The notes below the pieces were generated by a model. That model was not told the origin of the DNA. It saw nothing but the letters and a program-made list of their open reading frames with translations, and ran no database searches. A DNA stretch of 64,000 bases from Planctomycetota bacterium. GTDB taxonomy: Bacteria > Planctomycetota > UBA1135 > GCA-002686595. Both the position numbers and the translations under genes were made by a program. The stretch is from assembly GCA_023150475.1 (NCBI GenBank), contig JAKLKU010000002.1:62001-126000 (forward strand), read 5' to 3'. Below are positions 1 to 8,594 of the stretch, in pieces (within the stretch, counting starts at the first letter, position 1; every line of letters begins with the position of its first letter).

Positions 1-1795
1 TGATCCCGACCAGCGTGACGCGCGGGAAATCGAGCCCCTTCGCGATCATCTGCGTGCCGACGAGGACGTCGATCTCGCCGTTGCCGAACGCTTCGAGGAC
101 CCGTTCGTAGTCCTCGCGCCGCCGCATGGTGTCGGAGTCCATGCGCTGCACGCGTGCGCCTTGGAAGACTTCGCCGAGCTCTTGCTCGATGCGCTCCGCG
201 CCGGCGCTCAGGTAGCGCAGGTTCGGCTTGGTGCAGCTCGGGCAGCTCTGCACCGGCGGCAGCTCGTCGCAGCACATGTGGCAGACGAGCCGCTGGATGC
301 GACGGTGGAAGACCAACGTGACGTCGCAGCGCTTGCAGCGCACGGTCTCCTTGCAACCCGAGCACCACAGGACCGGCGCGAAGCCGCGACGATTGAGGAA
401 GAGGATCGCCTGTTCCTTGCGCGCGAGCACGCCGCGCAACGCGTCGATCAAACGCACGCTGAAGAGTCGCGACGGCGTCGAGGCGAGCCGCTCGCTCTTC
501 AAGTCGAGCACTTCGACCGGCGGCAGCGGCTTGTTGCCGGCGCGCTCGGGGAGCCGCAAGTGCTCGAGCCGCTTCTCGCGGGCCGCGCACCACGTCTCGA
601 GCGACGGAGTCGCCGAGCCGAGCACGCAGACGGCGCCGGAGAGCCGCGCACGTTCGAGCGCGACGTCGCGAGCGTGGTAGCGCGGCGTGCTGCCTTGTTT
701 GAACGACGGCTCGTGTTCCTCGTCGACGACGACCACGCCGAGCCGCGCGACAGGCGCGAAGATCGCCGAACGCGCACCGACGACGACGATCGGGCCGCCG
801 CGTGCGACTTCGAGCCACATGTCGTGCCGCTGGAGGTCGGTCATCCGACTGTGCAGCACCGCGACGCGTTCGAAGCGCGAACGGAACCAACCGACGGTCT
901 GCGGCGTGAGCGCGATCTCCGGCACGAGCACGATCGAGCTCTTGCCCAACGCGAGCGCCCGTTCGATCGCGGCGAGGTAGACCTCGGTCTTGCCCGAACC
1001 CGTGACGCCTTCGAGCAGGAACCCGCGATGCTCGCCGCGCTCGAGCGGCGCACAGAGCGCGTCGACCGCGACCTGCTGCGCCGGATGCAGCCTCTCCGGC
1101 CGCGTGCGGGCGCTCTTCGCGAACTCGAGCGGATCGCGCGCCGCTTCGACGCGTTCGAGGATCACGAACCCGCGCTTCGCGAGCGTGCGAGCCGGCGCGT
1201 CGGACAGATTGAGCTGCCGGCAGAGGTCGCGCAGTTCGATCGCGCCGCCGAGCTCCATCAACGTGCGCAGCAGCCGGTGTTGTTTCGGTTGCGCCGTCTC
1301 GAGCTCGGCGAGCTCGCGGGCGCCGACTCCCTCGGCGAGTCGGATCGTCGTCACGCGCTTGTGCCCGCTCTCACTCTTCAGCGCGGCGGGCAGGATCGCG
1401 GCGAGCGCTTCGCCCCACGAGCACGCGTACTCGTTCGCGATCCAGCGTGCGAGCGCGATGAGCTCGGCCGAGAGCAACGGCTCGTCATCGAGCAGCCGCG
1501 CGAGCGGCTTCAGCTTCGCGAGCGGCACGTCGCTCGTCTCGCCGACGGCGACGACGACGCCGAGCTCGCGCAAGTTGCCGAAGTCGACGGCGACGCGCAC
1601 GCCGGGGACGACGCGGTCGGCGAGTTCGTCGGGCACGCGATACGAGAACTCGCGTCGCACCGGACGCGGCAGCGCGACGTGCGCGATCCGCGCCGGACCG
1701 AGCGCTTGCTCGCGTGCCTGCGCCGAGTCTTCGGGCTCGCCGAGCGGGCCGAACAGCCCCGGACCCGCCGCGCGGGCTCGTTTCGTGCTCGCCAT
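1..1795 (-). CDS. priA: Primosomal protein N' (PriA), replication restart helicase, C-terminus cut by window edge
   Basis: PriA remodels stalled replication forks and loads the replisome. Read from an ATG at 1795, the frame stays open to base 1, giving about 598 residues; roughly the last 150 lie outside the window. I see the 3'-DNA-binding region near the start (RREFSYRVP), Walker A GVTGSGKTE (about residue 265), the DEEH box, the paired-cysteine zinc-binding segment (CHMCCDELPPVQSCPSC), and helicase motif GTQMIAKGLDFP at the truncated end. It starts 13 nt after the mazG-like gene, so it probably belongs to the same transcript. The family assignment is secure. Confidence 0.95.
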   Translation of the reverse strand, partial: MASTKRARAAGPGLFGPLGEPEDSAQAREQALGPARIAHVALPRPVRREFSYRVPDELADRVVPGVRVAVDFGNLRELGVVVAVGETSDVPLAKLKPLARLLDDEPLLSAELIALARWIANEYACSWGEALAAILPAALKSESGHKRVTTIRLAEGVGARELAELETAQPKQHRLLRTLMELGGAIELRDLCRQLNLSDAPARTLAKRGFVILERVEAARDPLEFAKSARTRPERLHPAQQVAVDALCAPLERGEHRGFLLEGVTGSGKTEVYLAAIERALALGKSSIVLVPEIALTPQTVGWFRSRFERVAVLHSRMTDLQRHDMWLEVARGGPIVVVGARSAIFAPVARLGVVVVDEEHEPSFKQGSTPRYHARDVALERARLSGAVCVLGSATPSLETWCAAREKRLEHLRLPERAGNKPLPPVEVLDLKSERLASTPSRLFSVRLIDALRGVLARKEQAILFLNRRGFAPVLWCSGCKETVRCKRCDVTLVFHRRIQRLVCHMCCDELPPVQSCPSCTKPNLRYLSAGAERIEQELGEVFQGARVQRMDSDTMRRREDYERVLEAFGNGEIDVLVGTQMIAKGLDFPRVTLVGI

Positions 1796-1808
1796 GACGC
1801 GCCGGATT

Positions 1809-2111
1809 CTACGGGCAGGCGCAAGGCGCGGCGTGACACCGCGGGCAGCCCGCCGCGTACTTCTTCGCCGCGACGGCCTCGAGGTCGACCTTCGCGATCG
1901 AGGCGAGCGTCGCGAGCCAAGCGAGCACGTCGGCGAACTCGCCTTCGAGCTCCGCGCGGCTTCGCGCGTCGTCGGGCTTCAGCCGGCGCAGCGCGCGCGT
2001 CAGCTCGCCGACTTCCTCGCAGAACCACATGTGCGTGCCGGCGAGCCCGCGCCGGTGGTCACGTTCGAAGTAGATCCGTTCGATCAACTTCTGGAATTCG
2101 GCGATCTCCAT
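1809..2111 (-). CDS. MazG-like nucleotide pyrophosphohydrolase with cysteine-rich tail
   Basis: A 100-residue all-alpha protein of the MazG/NTP-PPase type, which hydrolyses (d)NTPs to the monophosphate and pyrophosphate. The metal-binding pattern is visible: CEEVGE near residue 32, then GEFADV near residue 63 (EExxE...ExxD). The tail CPRCHAAPCACP resembles a small metal-binding or redox motif found on some short MazG proteins. The start is the ATG at 2111, four bases after the upstream phosphatase stop; the longer upstream frame is a shadow of that gene. The substrate cannot be told from sequence; a house-cleaning role is the usual inference. Confidence 0.8.
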   Translation of the reverse strand: MEIAEFQKLIERIYFERDHRRGLAGTHMWFCEEVGELTRALRRLKPDDARSRAELEGEFADVLAWLATLASIAKVDLEAVAAKKYAAGCPRCHAAPCACP

Positions 2112-2115
2112 GGGC

Positions 2116-3618
2116 TCACGCTCTCGCGATCGTGACGAGCGAAGCGTCCTTCGCGAACGGTTGGCCGTCGGCGTGGGCTTCGAGGACGGTCTTGAGGCGT
2201 TCGAGGAACGCCTCGCTCGGTTGCGGCGCGTGCTTCTGCACCGCGGCGTAGACCGGCTTTTCGCCGATTTCGGATCCGTCGGCGTCGGCGACGGCGAGCG
2301 TGCCGCTGTTGCAGAGCAAGAGCCGATCTCCCGGCTCGAACGGCACGTCCACGACTTCGAGGCGCCGATCGAACACCGGACCCTTGTCGAAGCCGAGGGC
2401 GATGCCTTCCGGTTGCACGACGCGCAACTTGCCGTCCTGCTTCGCGACGCGCAGCAACGGCACCTTGTGGCCCGCGCATGCGAGCGTCGCCCGGTGCGTC
2501 TTCGGATCGACGAGGACGTAGAGCGCCGTGACGAACATGCCACGGCGGATGTCGCGCGCGATCTCGCGGTTCACGGTGCGCAGCGCTTCGCGCACGTCGC
2601 CGCCGCGGGCGAGTTCGGAGCGCAGGTAGGCACGCGCCATCGACCCCACCATCGCGCCGGGCACGCCTTTGCCGCTGACGTCGCAGACGAGCAGGCCGAC
2701 GCGCCCATCGGCGAACGTGATGAAGTCGTGGAAGTCGCCGCCGAGATCGGCGCTCGCGAGGTGCAACGACGCGAGGTCGTAGCCGGCGAGCTTCGGCGGA
2801 CGGTCGGGCAGGAGCGACTCGCGCACTTCGCCCGCGAGCTCGACTTCGCGCTCGCGGATCGAGAGAGCGACTTCGGTCTCGCGCGCTTCGGCGAGGTTCT
2901 TCGCCATCTTGTTGATCGCGAACGCGAGCTCGCCGACTTCGCCGCCGCCTTCGCCGTGCGCACGGTGGTTCAGCATGCCCTTCGCGATCTGCTGGATGTC
3001 GTGCACCAACACGGCGAGCGGCCGCGAAACGGTGCTCGCGACGAACGACGCGACGCCGGCGCCGACGAGGATCACGAGCAGCGTCGCCCACACGATCACG
3101 CGCAACAGTCCTTGTTCCGCCTTGTTGACGTCGCGCGGCACGAGCAGCTCGTAGTACGTGTCGTCCTGGCCGCGATACCGGTAGAGCCACCCCTTGGTCT
3201 CCGCGGAACCGAAGGTCACCGGGTAGCGGAACGTGTTGCCGCCCGGGTACGCGACTTCGTCGACGCCCTTCTTCCAGGCCGACTCGAGTTCGGTCTCGGC
3301 CTTCGTCAGCTCGAGCACGCGTCGTTCACGGAGCTCGCGGATCGCGTCGCGCACGGCGAGCACGCCGGGGTCCATCCGGCCGCCCTTTGCGAACTGCTGC
3401 TCGGCGAGTTCGAGTGCATCGCGTTCGGCCTTGAGGCGCGAGATGTCCGCTTGTTGGTGAGCGAATCGGCCGGTGAGCTTGACGCTCTCGACCATCACGT
3501 CGTCCTGCGCGCGTTGGGCGACCTGGCTGCCGTTCGAGTAGATCATGTAACCGGCGATCGCCATCACCGCCGCGAGCGACAGCGACATCGCGAGCGCGAA
3601 CTTGAGCCAGAGCTTCAT
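2116..3618 (-). CDS. Membrane PP2C/SpoIIE-type serine phosphatase with HAMP domain (RsbU-like)
   Basis: A 500-residue signalling protein. A transmembrane segment (about 5-27) is followed by an extracytoplasmic sensor-like region, a second transmembrane segment (about 172-192), a HAMP linker (about 193-248) and a C-terminal SpoIIE/PP2C phosphatase. The phosphatase metal-binding acidic residues lie in ADLGGDFHDF and CDVSGKGVPGAMVGS. Proteins of this build usually dephosphorylate an anti-anti-sigma factor in partner-switching pathways. No anti-sigma or STAS gene is in the window, so its partner is encoded elsewhere. It is first in a probable three-gene run with the MazG-like gene and priA. Confidence 0.88.
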   Translation of the reverse strand: MKLWLKFALAMSLSLAAVMAIAGYMIYSNGSQVAQRAQDDVMVESVKLTGRFAHQQADISRLKAERDALELAEQQFAKGGRMDPGVLAVRDAIRELRERRVLELTKAETELESAWKKGVDEVAYPGGNTFRYPVTFGSAETKGWLYRYRGQDDTYYELLVPRDVNKAEQGLLRVIVWATLLVILVGAGVASFVASTVSRPLAVLVHDIQQIAKGMLNHRAHGEGGGEVGELAFAINKMAKNLAEARETEVALSIREREVELAGEVRESLLPDRPPKLAGYDLASLHLASADLGGDFHDFITFADGRVGLLVCDVSGKGVPGAMVGSMARAYLRSELARGGDVREALRTVNREIARDIRRGMFVTALYVLVDPKTHRATLACAGHKVPLLRVAKQDGKLRVVQPEGIALGFDKGPVFDRRLEVVDVPFEPGDRLLLCNSGTLAVADADGSEIGEKPVYAAVQKHAPQPSEAFLERLKTVLEAHADGQPFAKDASLVTIARA

Positions 3619-3672
3619 GCGTGCCGTCTCCTCACGTTCGTTCCGCCGTGTGGCCGTGCGCCGTGCATCCGC

Positions 3673-4155
3673 TCACCCGATCCAGGTCCACTGCGCGTCG
3701 ATCAAGAGACGCGCCGGCACCATCACGCAGACGAGCGCCAGCAAACCGGCGACCACGTCGTCGAGCAGGATGCCGTCACCGCCGGGCAGTTCCTCCATGC
3801 GCCGCGCCGGCGCCGGCTTCCAGACGTCGAAGAAGCGAAACACGAAGAAGCCGACGATCAACGTCAGGTAGCTCGGCCCGTCGAGCCACGCGACGGTGAT
3901 GAGGTAGCCGATCACTTCGTCCATGACGAAGATGCCGGGATCCTCCTTGCCTGAGTATTCCTCGGCCCACTTCCCGAGCGGGCGTGTGACGAGATAGAGC
4001 ACGACGCACACGCCGAGCGTCCACGCCCAGTAGTGATCGAATCCGCGCAGCGCCCACGCGATGGCGACCCCGCCGAGCGTGCCTACGGTTCCGGGCGCGA
4101 ACGGCGAGCAGCCGAGGAATCCGCACGAGACGAGCGCGAGCTTGAGCACGTTCAT
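3673..4155 (-). CDS. pgpA: Phosphatidylglycerophosphatase A
   Basis: A 160-residue inner-membrane enzyme that removes the phosphate from phosphatidylglycerol phosphate, the step after PgsA. Family signatures are all present: PFAPGTVGT near the start, DPGIFVMDEVIG, FRFFDVWKPAPA and GGDGILLDDVVAG, with about four hydrophobic segments. The start is the ATG at 4155, which overlaps the pgsA stop by four bases (ATGA). The adjacency of consecutive pathway enzymes with translational coupling makes the assignment firm. Confidence 0.93.
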   Translation of the reverse strand: MNVLKLALVSCGFLGCSPFAPGTVGTLGGVAIAWALRGFDHYWAWTLGVCVVLYLVTRPLGKWAEEYSGKEDPGIFVMDEVIGYLITVAWLDGPSYLTLIVGFFVFRFFDVWKPAPARRMEELPGGDGILLDDVVAGLLALVCVMVPARLLIDAQWTWIG

Positions 4156-4772
4156 CGCGAGCTCTCCGCGAACACCGCGCGCGCCTTGATCACGTACGAC
4201 AGGCCGGAACCGACCGACGTCACGACCGTCGCCATGACGAAGACTTCGGCCGCGGCCGTCCACACGCCGCGCGCTTCGGGCGTCAACTCGAACGCAGCGA
4301 GTCCGAGCACGGTTCCGACCGCGAAGCACTGCGTGAACATCTTCACTTTGCCGAACCAGTCGGCCGGGAACTGACCGCCCAGGCTCTCGACGTAACCGCG
4401 GATGCCAGTGACCAGGAATTCACGCGCCAGGATCACGACGACGATCCACGCCGGGAAGTAGTGACGCGACCACGGCAGGACCGCGAGGTAGATCATGCTG
4501 CCGAGGATCAGCACCTTGTCGACGAACGGGTCGGCGATGCGCCCGAACGCAGTGATCAAGTTGCCGCGGCGCGCGAGGTAGCCGTCGAGGAAGTCGCTCG
4601 CCGCCGTCGCGATGAAGAGCCAGAACGCGACCACCAGCACCGACTTGATGTTCGCGAGCTCTTCGGTCGGACGATCGCACCACGCGCCGAACACGGCGAA
4701 CAACGCGAGCGCGCCGACGAAGCGCAGCGCCGTGATCCGGTTGGGCCAGTGGGCGAAGACTCCGCGGCTCAT
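4152..4772 (-). CDS. pgsA: CDP-diacylglycerol--glycerol-3-phosphate 3-phosphatidyltransferase
   Basis: A 206-residue integral membrane enzyme making phosphatidylglycerol phosphate from CDP-diacylglycerol. The CDP-alcohol phosphatidyltransferase motif DG..AR..G...D...D is intact in SDFLDGYLARRG followed by GRIADPFVDK (about residues 66-90). About five or six membrane segments are visible. The ATG at 4772 overlaps the rimO stop by four bases, and its own stop overlaps the pgpA start by four bases. rimO-pgsA-pgpA is thus one translationally coupled operon. Confidence 0.93.
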   Translation of the reverse strand: MSRGVFAHWPNRITALRFVGALALFAVFGAWCDRPTEELANIKSVLVVAFWLFIATAASDFLDGYLARRGNLITAFGRIADPFVDKVLILGSMIYLAVLPWSRHYFPAWIVVVILAREFLVTGIRGYVESLGGQFPADWFGKVKMFTQCFAVGTVLGLAAFELTPEARGVWTAAAEVFVMATVVTSVGSGLSYVIKARAVFAESSR

Positions 4773-6127
4773 GCGTGCACGTCGACGGGAACGCAGCGCA
4801 AGTTGTACTCCTCGTCGAGGCCTTCCGCTCGCACGCGGACGACATCGCCGGCCGCGAGCCCGGACCCGGCGCCTTCGCCCGCCACCCGGGCGATCAGGTC
4901 GACTTCGGGCGCATCCATCCAGGTGCGGCCGAGCGCTTCGCCGGAGACGTCGGCGGGCTGGTCGACCACGACCTCGAGCTCGCGCCCGATCAGCGCTTGC
5001 TGGCCGACCGCGAGCACCTCGTCGCGCGCCGCGAGCACTCGACCGAGCCTGCGGTCGATCTCGTCCTCGTCGACGCGTTCGACGAGCTCGAAGCCGCTGG
5101 TGCCTTCCTCGGGCGAATACCCGAATGCACCCAACCGGCCGATGCCGTACGTACGCACGAACTCGACGAGCTCGTCGACGTCGGCTTCGGTCTCGCCGGG
5201 GAACCCGACGAGCAACGTCGTGCGCAACGTGAGGTTCGGCACTTCTTCGCGCAGACGGTCGAGGATCTTGCGCACTTGTTCGCCGCTGCCGGCGCGTTTC
5301 ATCGCGCGCAACACTCGTGTCGCGACGTGCTGCACCGGGATGTCGAGGTACGGCAGGACGCGCGGATGGTCGCGCAGCAATCGCGTGAGCTCCCACGGGA
5401 AGCGATTGGGATACGCGTACATGATCCGCAGCCGGTGGTCGCCTTCGAGGTCGGCGAGCGTCTCGACGAGGCGCGGCAACTCGAGGCCGAAGTCGCGGCC
5501 CCACGCCGTCGAATCCTCGGCGACGAGCACGAGTTCGCGCACGCCGGCGTCGATCAGCTCGCGAGCCTCGCCGGCGAGGTCCTCGAGCTTCTTCGACCGG
5601 TGCGTGCCGCGGATCGCCGGGATCGCGCAGAACGCGCACGTGTGATCGCAACCGTGGCTGATGCGCAAGTACGCGAACGAACGTGGGGTCGAGAGCAACC
5701 GCGCGGCGTCGCGCGCGGGCTCGCGCAAGCCCGGACTCTCGAGGTAGCGGTTGATGCGCTTGCCTTCCGAGAGCTCGCGGATCGACTTCGCGAGCGCCGC
5801 GCCGTCGGAGATCTCCGCGAAGAGGTCGACGGCGGGGAAACGCTTCATCAGGCCGCGCTTGAAGCGTTGCACGAGGCAACCCGCGACGACGACGTGCTTG
5901 AGTTCGCCCTTGCGCTTGCGCTTCAGGAGCTCGCGGATGCGCGCTTCGCTCTCCTCGCGCGCCGGGCCGATGAACGAACACGTGTTGAGCACCACGGTGT
6001 CCGCGGCGGCGGGATCGCCGGACACGACGAGTCCTTCGTCCGCGAGGCGGCCGAGGATGAGTTCGGAGTCGATCAGGTTCCTCGCGCAACCGAGGTGGAC
6101 CAGCGACACGACGGACGGAGTGCTCAA
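4769..6127 (-). CDS. rimO: Ribosomal protein S12 methylthiotransferase RimO
   Basis: A 452-residue radical-SAM enzyme that methylthiolates an aspartate of ribosomal protein S12. The N-terminal UPF0004 domain carries its three cluster cysteines (HLGCARN, NTCSFIG, VAGCLVQR). The radical-SAM motif is HGCDHTCAFCAIPAIRG (about residues 153-169), and a C-terminal TRAM domain occupies roughly 380-450. LGCARN at the start and the overall spacing favour RimO over MiaB or MtaB. The frame opens with TTG at 6127; a GTG at 6109 would begin just before the conserved strand, so the exact start is uncertain. Confidence 0.9.
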   Translation of the reverse strand: MSTPSVVSLVHLGCARNLIDSELILGRLADEGLVVSGDPAAADTVVLNTCSFIGPAREESEARIRELLKRKRKGELKHVVVAGCLVQRFKRGLMKRFPAVDLFAEISDGAALAKSIRELSEGKRINRYLESPGLREPARDAARLLSTPRSFAYLRISHGCDHTCAFCAIPAIRGTHRSKKLEDLAGEARELIDAGVRELVLVAEDSTAWGRDFGLELPRLVETLADLEGDHRLRIMYAYPNRFPWELTRLLRDHPRVLPYLDIPVQHVATRVLRAMKRAGSGEQVRKILDRLREEVPNLTLRTTLLVGFPGETEADVDELVEFVRTYGIGRLGAFGYSPEEGTSGFELVERVDEDEIDRRLGRVLAARDEVLAVGQQALIGRELEVVVDQPADVSGEALGRTWMDAPEVDLIARVAGEGAGSGLAAGDVVRVRAEGLDEEYNLRCVPVDVHA

Positions 6128-6203
6128 AGCGTTCGAGAGATGATCCGGGCGCGCTCGACCTCGCAGTCGGGCGCGCCCGTGAGGGAGAATCGGACTCTTG
6201 GGG

Positions 6204-8594
6204 CTAGCGCGCGACGGCGCGGCTACGCCATTGATCGAGGGTCAGGAGTATATCCCGGCGCTGACCGCCCAAGTACGGCCCGATCAAGCCAGCGGCCTGC
6301 AGCCGGTCGAGCACGTGGGTCGCCTGCTCGAAGTCGAGGCCGAACTCGCGCTGGAGCATCGACACGGCGACGCGCTGGCGCTCGAGGAACAGGACGCCCG
6401 CCTTGTAGACGAGTTCGTCCTCTTCGGAGAGCTCCGGTGCGAGCGCAGCGGCCTGCGCGGGCGCCTCGGCTTCGTCGTCCGCATCGCTCTCCGCGTCGGC
6501 GCCGAGCTCGGCATCCTCGTCGTCGTCCGCGGAAGCTCGGGTTTCGGGCGCCGGCTCCGGGGCGGGCTGCGGCGTCAGGACGACGTCCCGCTCCGCTGCC
6601 GGCGAGAGGCGCTCCTCGGCTTCAACGTCTTCGTCTGCTTCGTCCTCGTCGGCCGCCTCGTCCGAATCTTCGTCCGCATCTTCGTCGAAGAGCGACTCGG
6701 CGTCCTCGTCGTCGTTCGGCTCGGCGGCGGAGTCCTCCCCGGCGTCGTCGTCCGCATCGTCGTCCGTGTCGTCCGCCGCCGCGGGGACTGCGATGGGAGC
6801 GGGCGTCTCGGCCTTCGCCGGGCGCGCCGCCGCGAACAGCGGTGCCTCGCGACGCAACGCTTCGTCTTCGTCGTCCGACTCGGTGCCCCGTTGCTTGCCC
6901 TGATCGTTGTCGGCGCCCGCGGACTCCAAGGCGGCAGCGTCCGACGCTGCGACCACGAGCGAGTCGAGTTCCCTGGTGTCACCAGCGTCCCGATCGTCCC
7001 CGGCGGTCTCGTCGTCTTCTTCGTCCGCGTCGTCATCGCCCGCGGGTTCGGCCTCGTCCTCGAGCGCTTCCTCTTCCGCGGCAACCAAGGCAGCCGCGAC
7101 CGGCGTGCGCTCGGCATCCTCGGCGTTCTCGGCGTTCTCGGCGACTTCGTCGTCCTCGGTGACGTCGTCGTCCTCGGCGACTTCGGTGACTTCGGCGGCC
7201 GCGAGCGCCGCGACCTCGTAGCGCGGCGATTCCTCGCCGGCGACCGCCTGGTCCTGTTCCTCGTCGTCGACGCCGGCTTCGCGCGCGGCCTCCTCCAGCG
7301 CCTCTTCCTTCGCCGACGCTGCGCGCACCGTCGAGTCGCGGCGCAGTTCCTCGACCAGGGTCAGCGGCGTGCCGTACGCGTCGACGGGAATGTCGTCGCC
7401 GGTGTCTTCCTGCTCCCAGCTCGGGCGCACGAGCGGCCGGGGCTCGAGCGGCTTCGCGACCGGGTCGGCGACCGCGCTCGACGGGTCCGCGCGTTCGAGA
7501 TCGAAGAGCGCGTCGTCGGCCTGCTCCAGGCCCTCGCCGAACGACTCTTCCGTGCCCGGGGCCGCGGGGGCAGCCTGGTGCGCGACCCGTTCCGCGAGCG
7601 GCGCCGCGGGAGTGGCCGACGCTTGGGCGCCCGCGCCCGTAACCCCTTGCGGAGGCTGGACTTCAGCCTTCGAAGCCGCCGTCGCGGCGGTCAGCGGGAC
7701 CGCCGGACCGACTTCCTCGAACTCGTCGACGGGCTGGAGGGCGAGGGGCCGCTTGCCCGCGGGCTCTTGTGCGATTGCGGGGTCAGCCAGATCTTCGCGA
7801 GCGGCGACTCCCAGCACCGGGAGACCGCCGGCAAGCCGCTCGGGCACGGCCGAAGCTTCACTCGGATGCGTGCGTTGGAGCGGGTCATGGGTGGTCTCTA
7901 GCGGTTGGGCACCGGCGGGCGCCGGCGTTTTCTGGTGCGGATCGATCGGACGAACCGCCGGAGAGCCTGTCGCTGCACCGGCGTCGACCTTCGGAGCCTT
8001 GGACGCCACGGGCGTCGCGGGCATCGCTACCGGTCGGCGCGGGATGAGCTCGAGAGCTTCTTCGGCCGTAACGCCCGAGCTCGCTTCCGTAGATCGATCG
8101 GTAGTCGGTTGAAGTTCCCGGACTCCTTTTTCGCCTGCTTGGACGTCGCCCGGACGCAACCAGGCGAACCAAACCGGAACGAATACACAGACGAGACCGA
8201 GCGGGATACCGACTGCCTTGGAAAGGTTGGCGCTCGCCCACGAGCCGATCAGCGCGCCGAACACGCCGCCGTACTCGGGGTTCAACGCCCCCATCAGGAT
8301 CGACGTGCCGAGCGCGAGGCACACGCCGCCGACCAGGATCGAGCGGGCGAGTTTCGTCACGGGCCCGGCGAGGAACAGCCTCGCGCCGAGGGCGCACGAG
8401 ACGACGCCGAGCACGAGACACGCCGGTCGGCCGAGCCAACGGATCAGCTCCTTGTCGAACAGCGTGACGCCCGCGTAGTCGGTGGCGGCGGCGCCTTCCC
8501 AGTAGCACTTCACGACGACCACCGTCAGGAACGCGCCTGCGGCGAAGAGCGCGATCCCGAGGAAGTCGCGCCGGATCGGTTGTTTCTCACTCAT
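6204..8594 (-). CDS. Motor-less FtsK paralogue: four-helix membrane domain, long acidic linker, FtsK gamma winged helix
   Basis: A protein of about 796 residues directly after ftsK. Residues 1-150 form four transmembrane helices like the FtsK_4TM domain (for example GIALFAAGAFLTVVVVKC). Residues about 160-720 are low-complexity, rich in Ala, Glu, Asp and Pro, with no Walker A, Walker B or other RecA-like motif. The last 65 residues (LSEEDELVYKAGVLFL to LLTLDQWRSRAV) align with the FtsK gamma winged-helix domain, the KOPS-reading module. The ATG at 8594 overlaps the ftsK stop by 8 nt; an in-frame GTG lies at 8612. I infer a membrane-tethered DNA-binding companion of FtsK. Domain loss rather than a frameshift is likely, because the frame is intact and the linker maintained. 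Confidence 0.8.
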   Translation of the reverse strand: MSEKQPIRRDFLGIALFAAGAFLTVVVVKCYWEGAAATDYAGVTLFDKELIRWLGRPACLVLGVVSCALGARLFLAGPVTKLARSILVGGVCLALGTSILMGALNPEYGGVFGALIGSWASANLSKAVGIPLGLVCVFVPVWFAWLRPGDVQAGEKGVRELQPTTDRSTEASSGVTAEEALELIPRRPVAMPATPVASKAPKVDAGAATGSPAVRPIDPHQKTPAPAGAQPLETTHDPLQRTHPSEASAVPERLAGGLPVLGVAAREDLADPAIAQEPAGKRPLALQPVDEFEEVGPAVPLTAATAASKAEVQPPQGVTGAGAQASATPAAPLAERVAHQAAPAAPGTEESFGEGLEQADDALFDLERADPSSAVADPVAKPLEPRPLVRPSWEQEDTGDDIPVDAYGTPLTLVEELRRDSTVRAASAKEEALEEAAREAGVDDEEQDQAVAGEESPRYEVAALAAAEVTEVAEDDDVTEDDEVAENAENAEDAERTPVAAALVAAEEEALEDEAEPAGDDDADEEDDETAGDDRDAGDTRELDSLVVAASDAAALESAGADNDQGKQRGTESDDEDEALRREAPLFAAARPAKAETPAPIAVPAAADDTDDDADDDAGEDSAAEPNDDEDAESLFDEDADEDSDEAADEDEADEDVEAEERLSPAAERDVVLTPQPAPEPAPETRASADDDEDAELGADAESDADDEAEAPAQAAALAPELSEEDELVYKAGVLFLERQRVAVSMLQREFGLDFEQATHVLDRLQAAGLIGPYLGGQRRDILLTLDQWRSRAVAR

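Noticed and set aside
161-2251. Long plus-strand frame over priA
   Set aside because: Same shadow effect; the minus-strand frame has complete PriA motifs.
6450-8000. Frameshifted remnant of a full FtsK motor in the second FtsK-like gene
   Set aside because: No other minus-strand frame in the linker region shows Walker A, Walker B or other translocase motifs, and the annotated frame is continuous.
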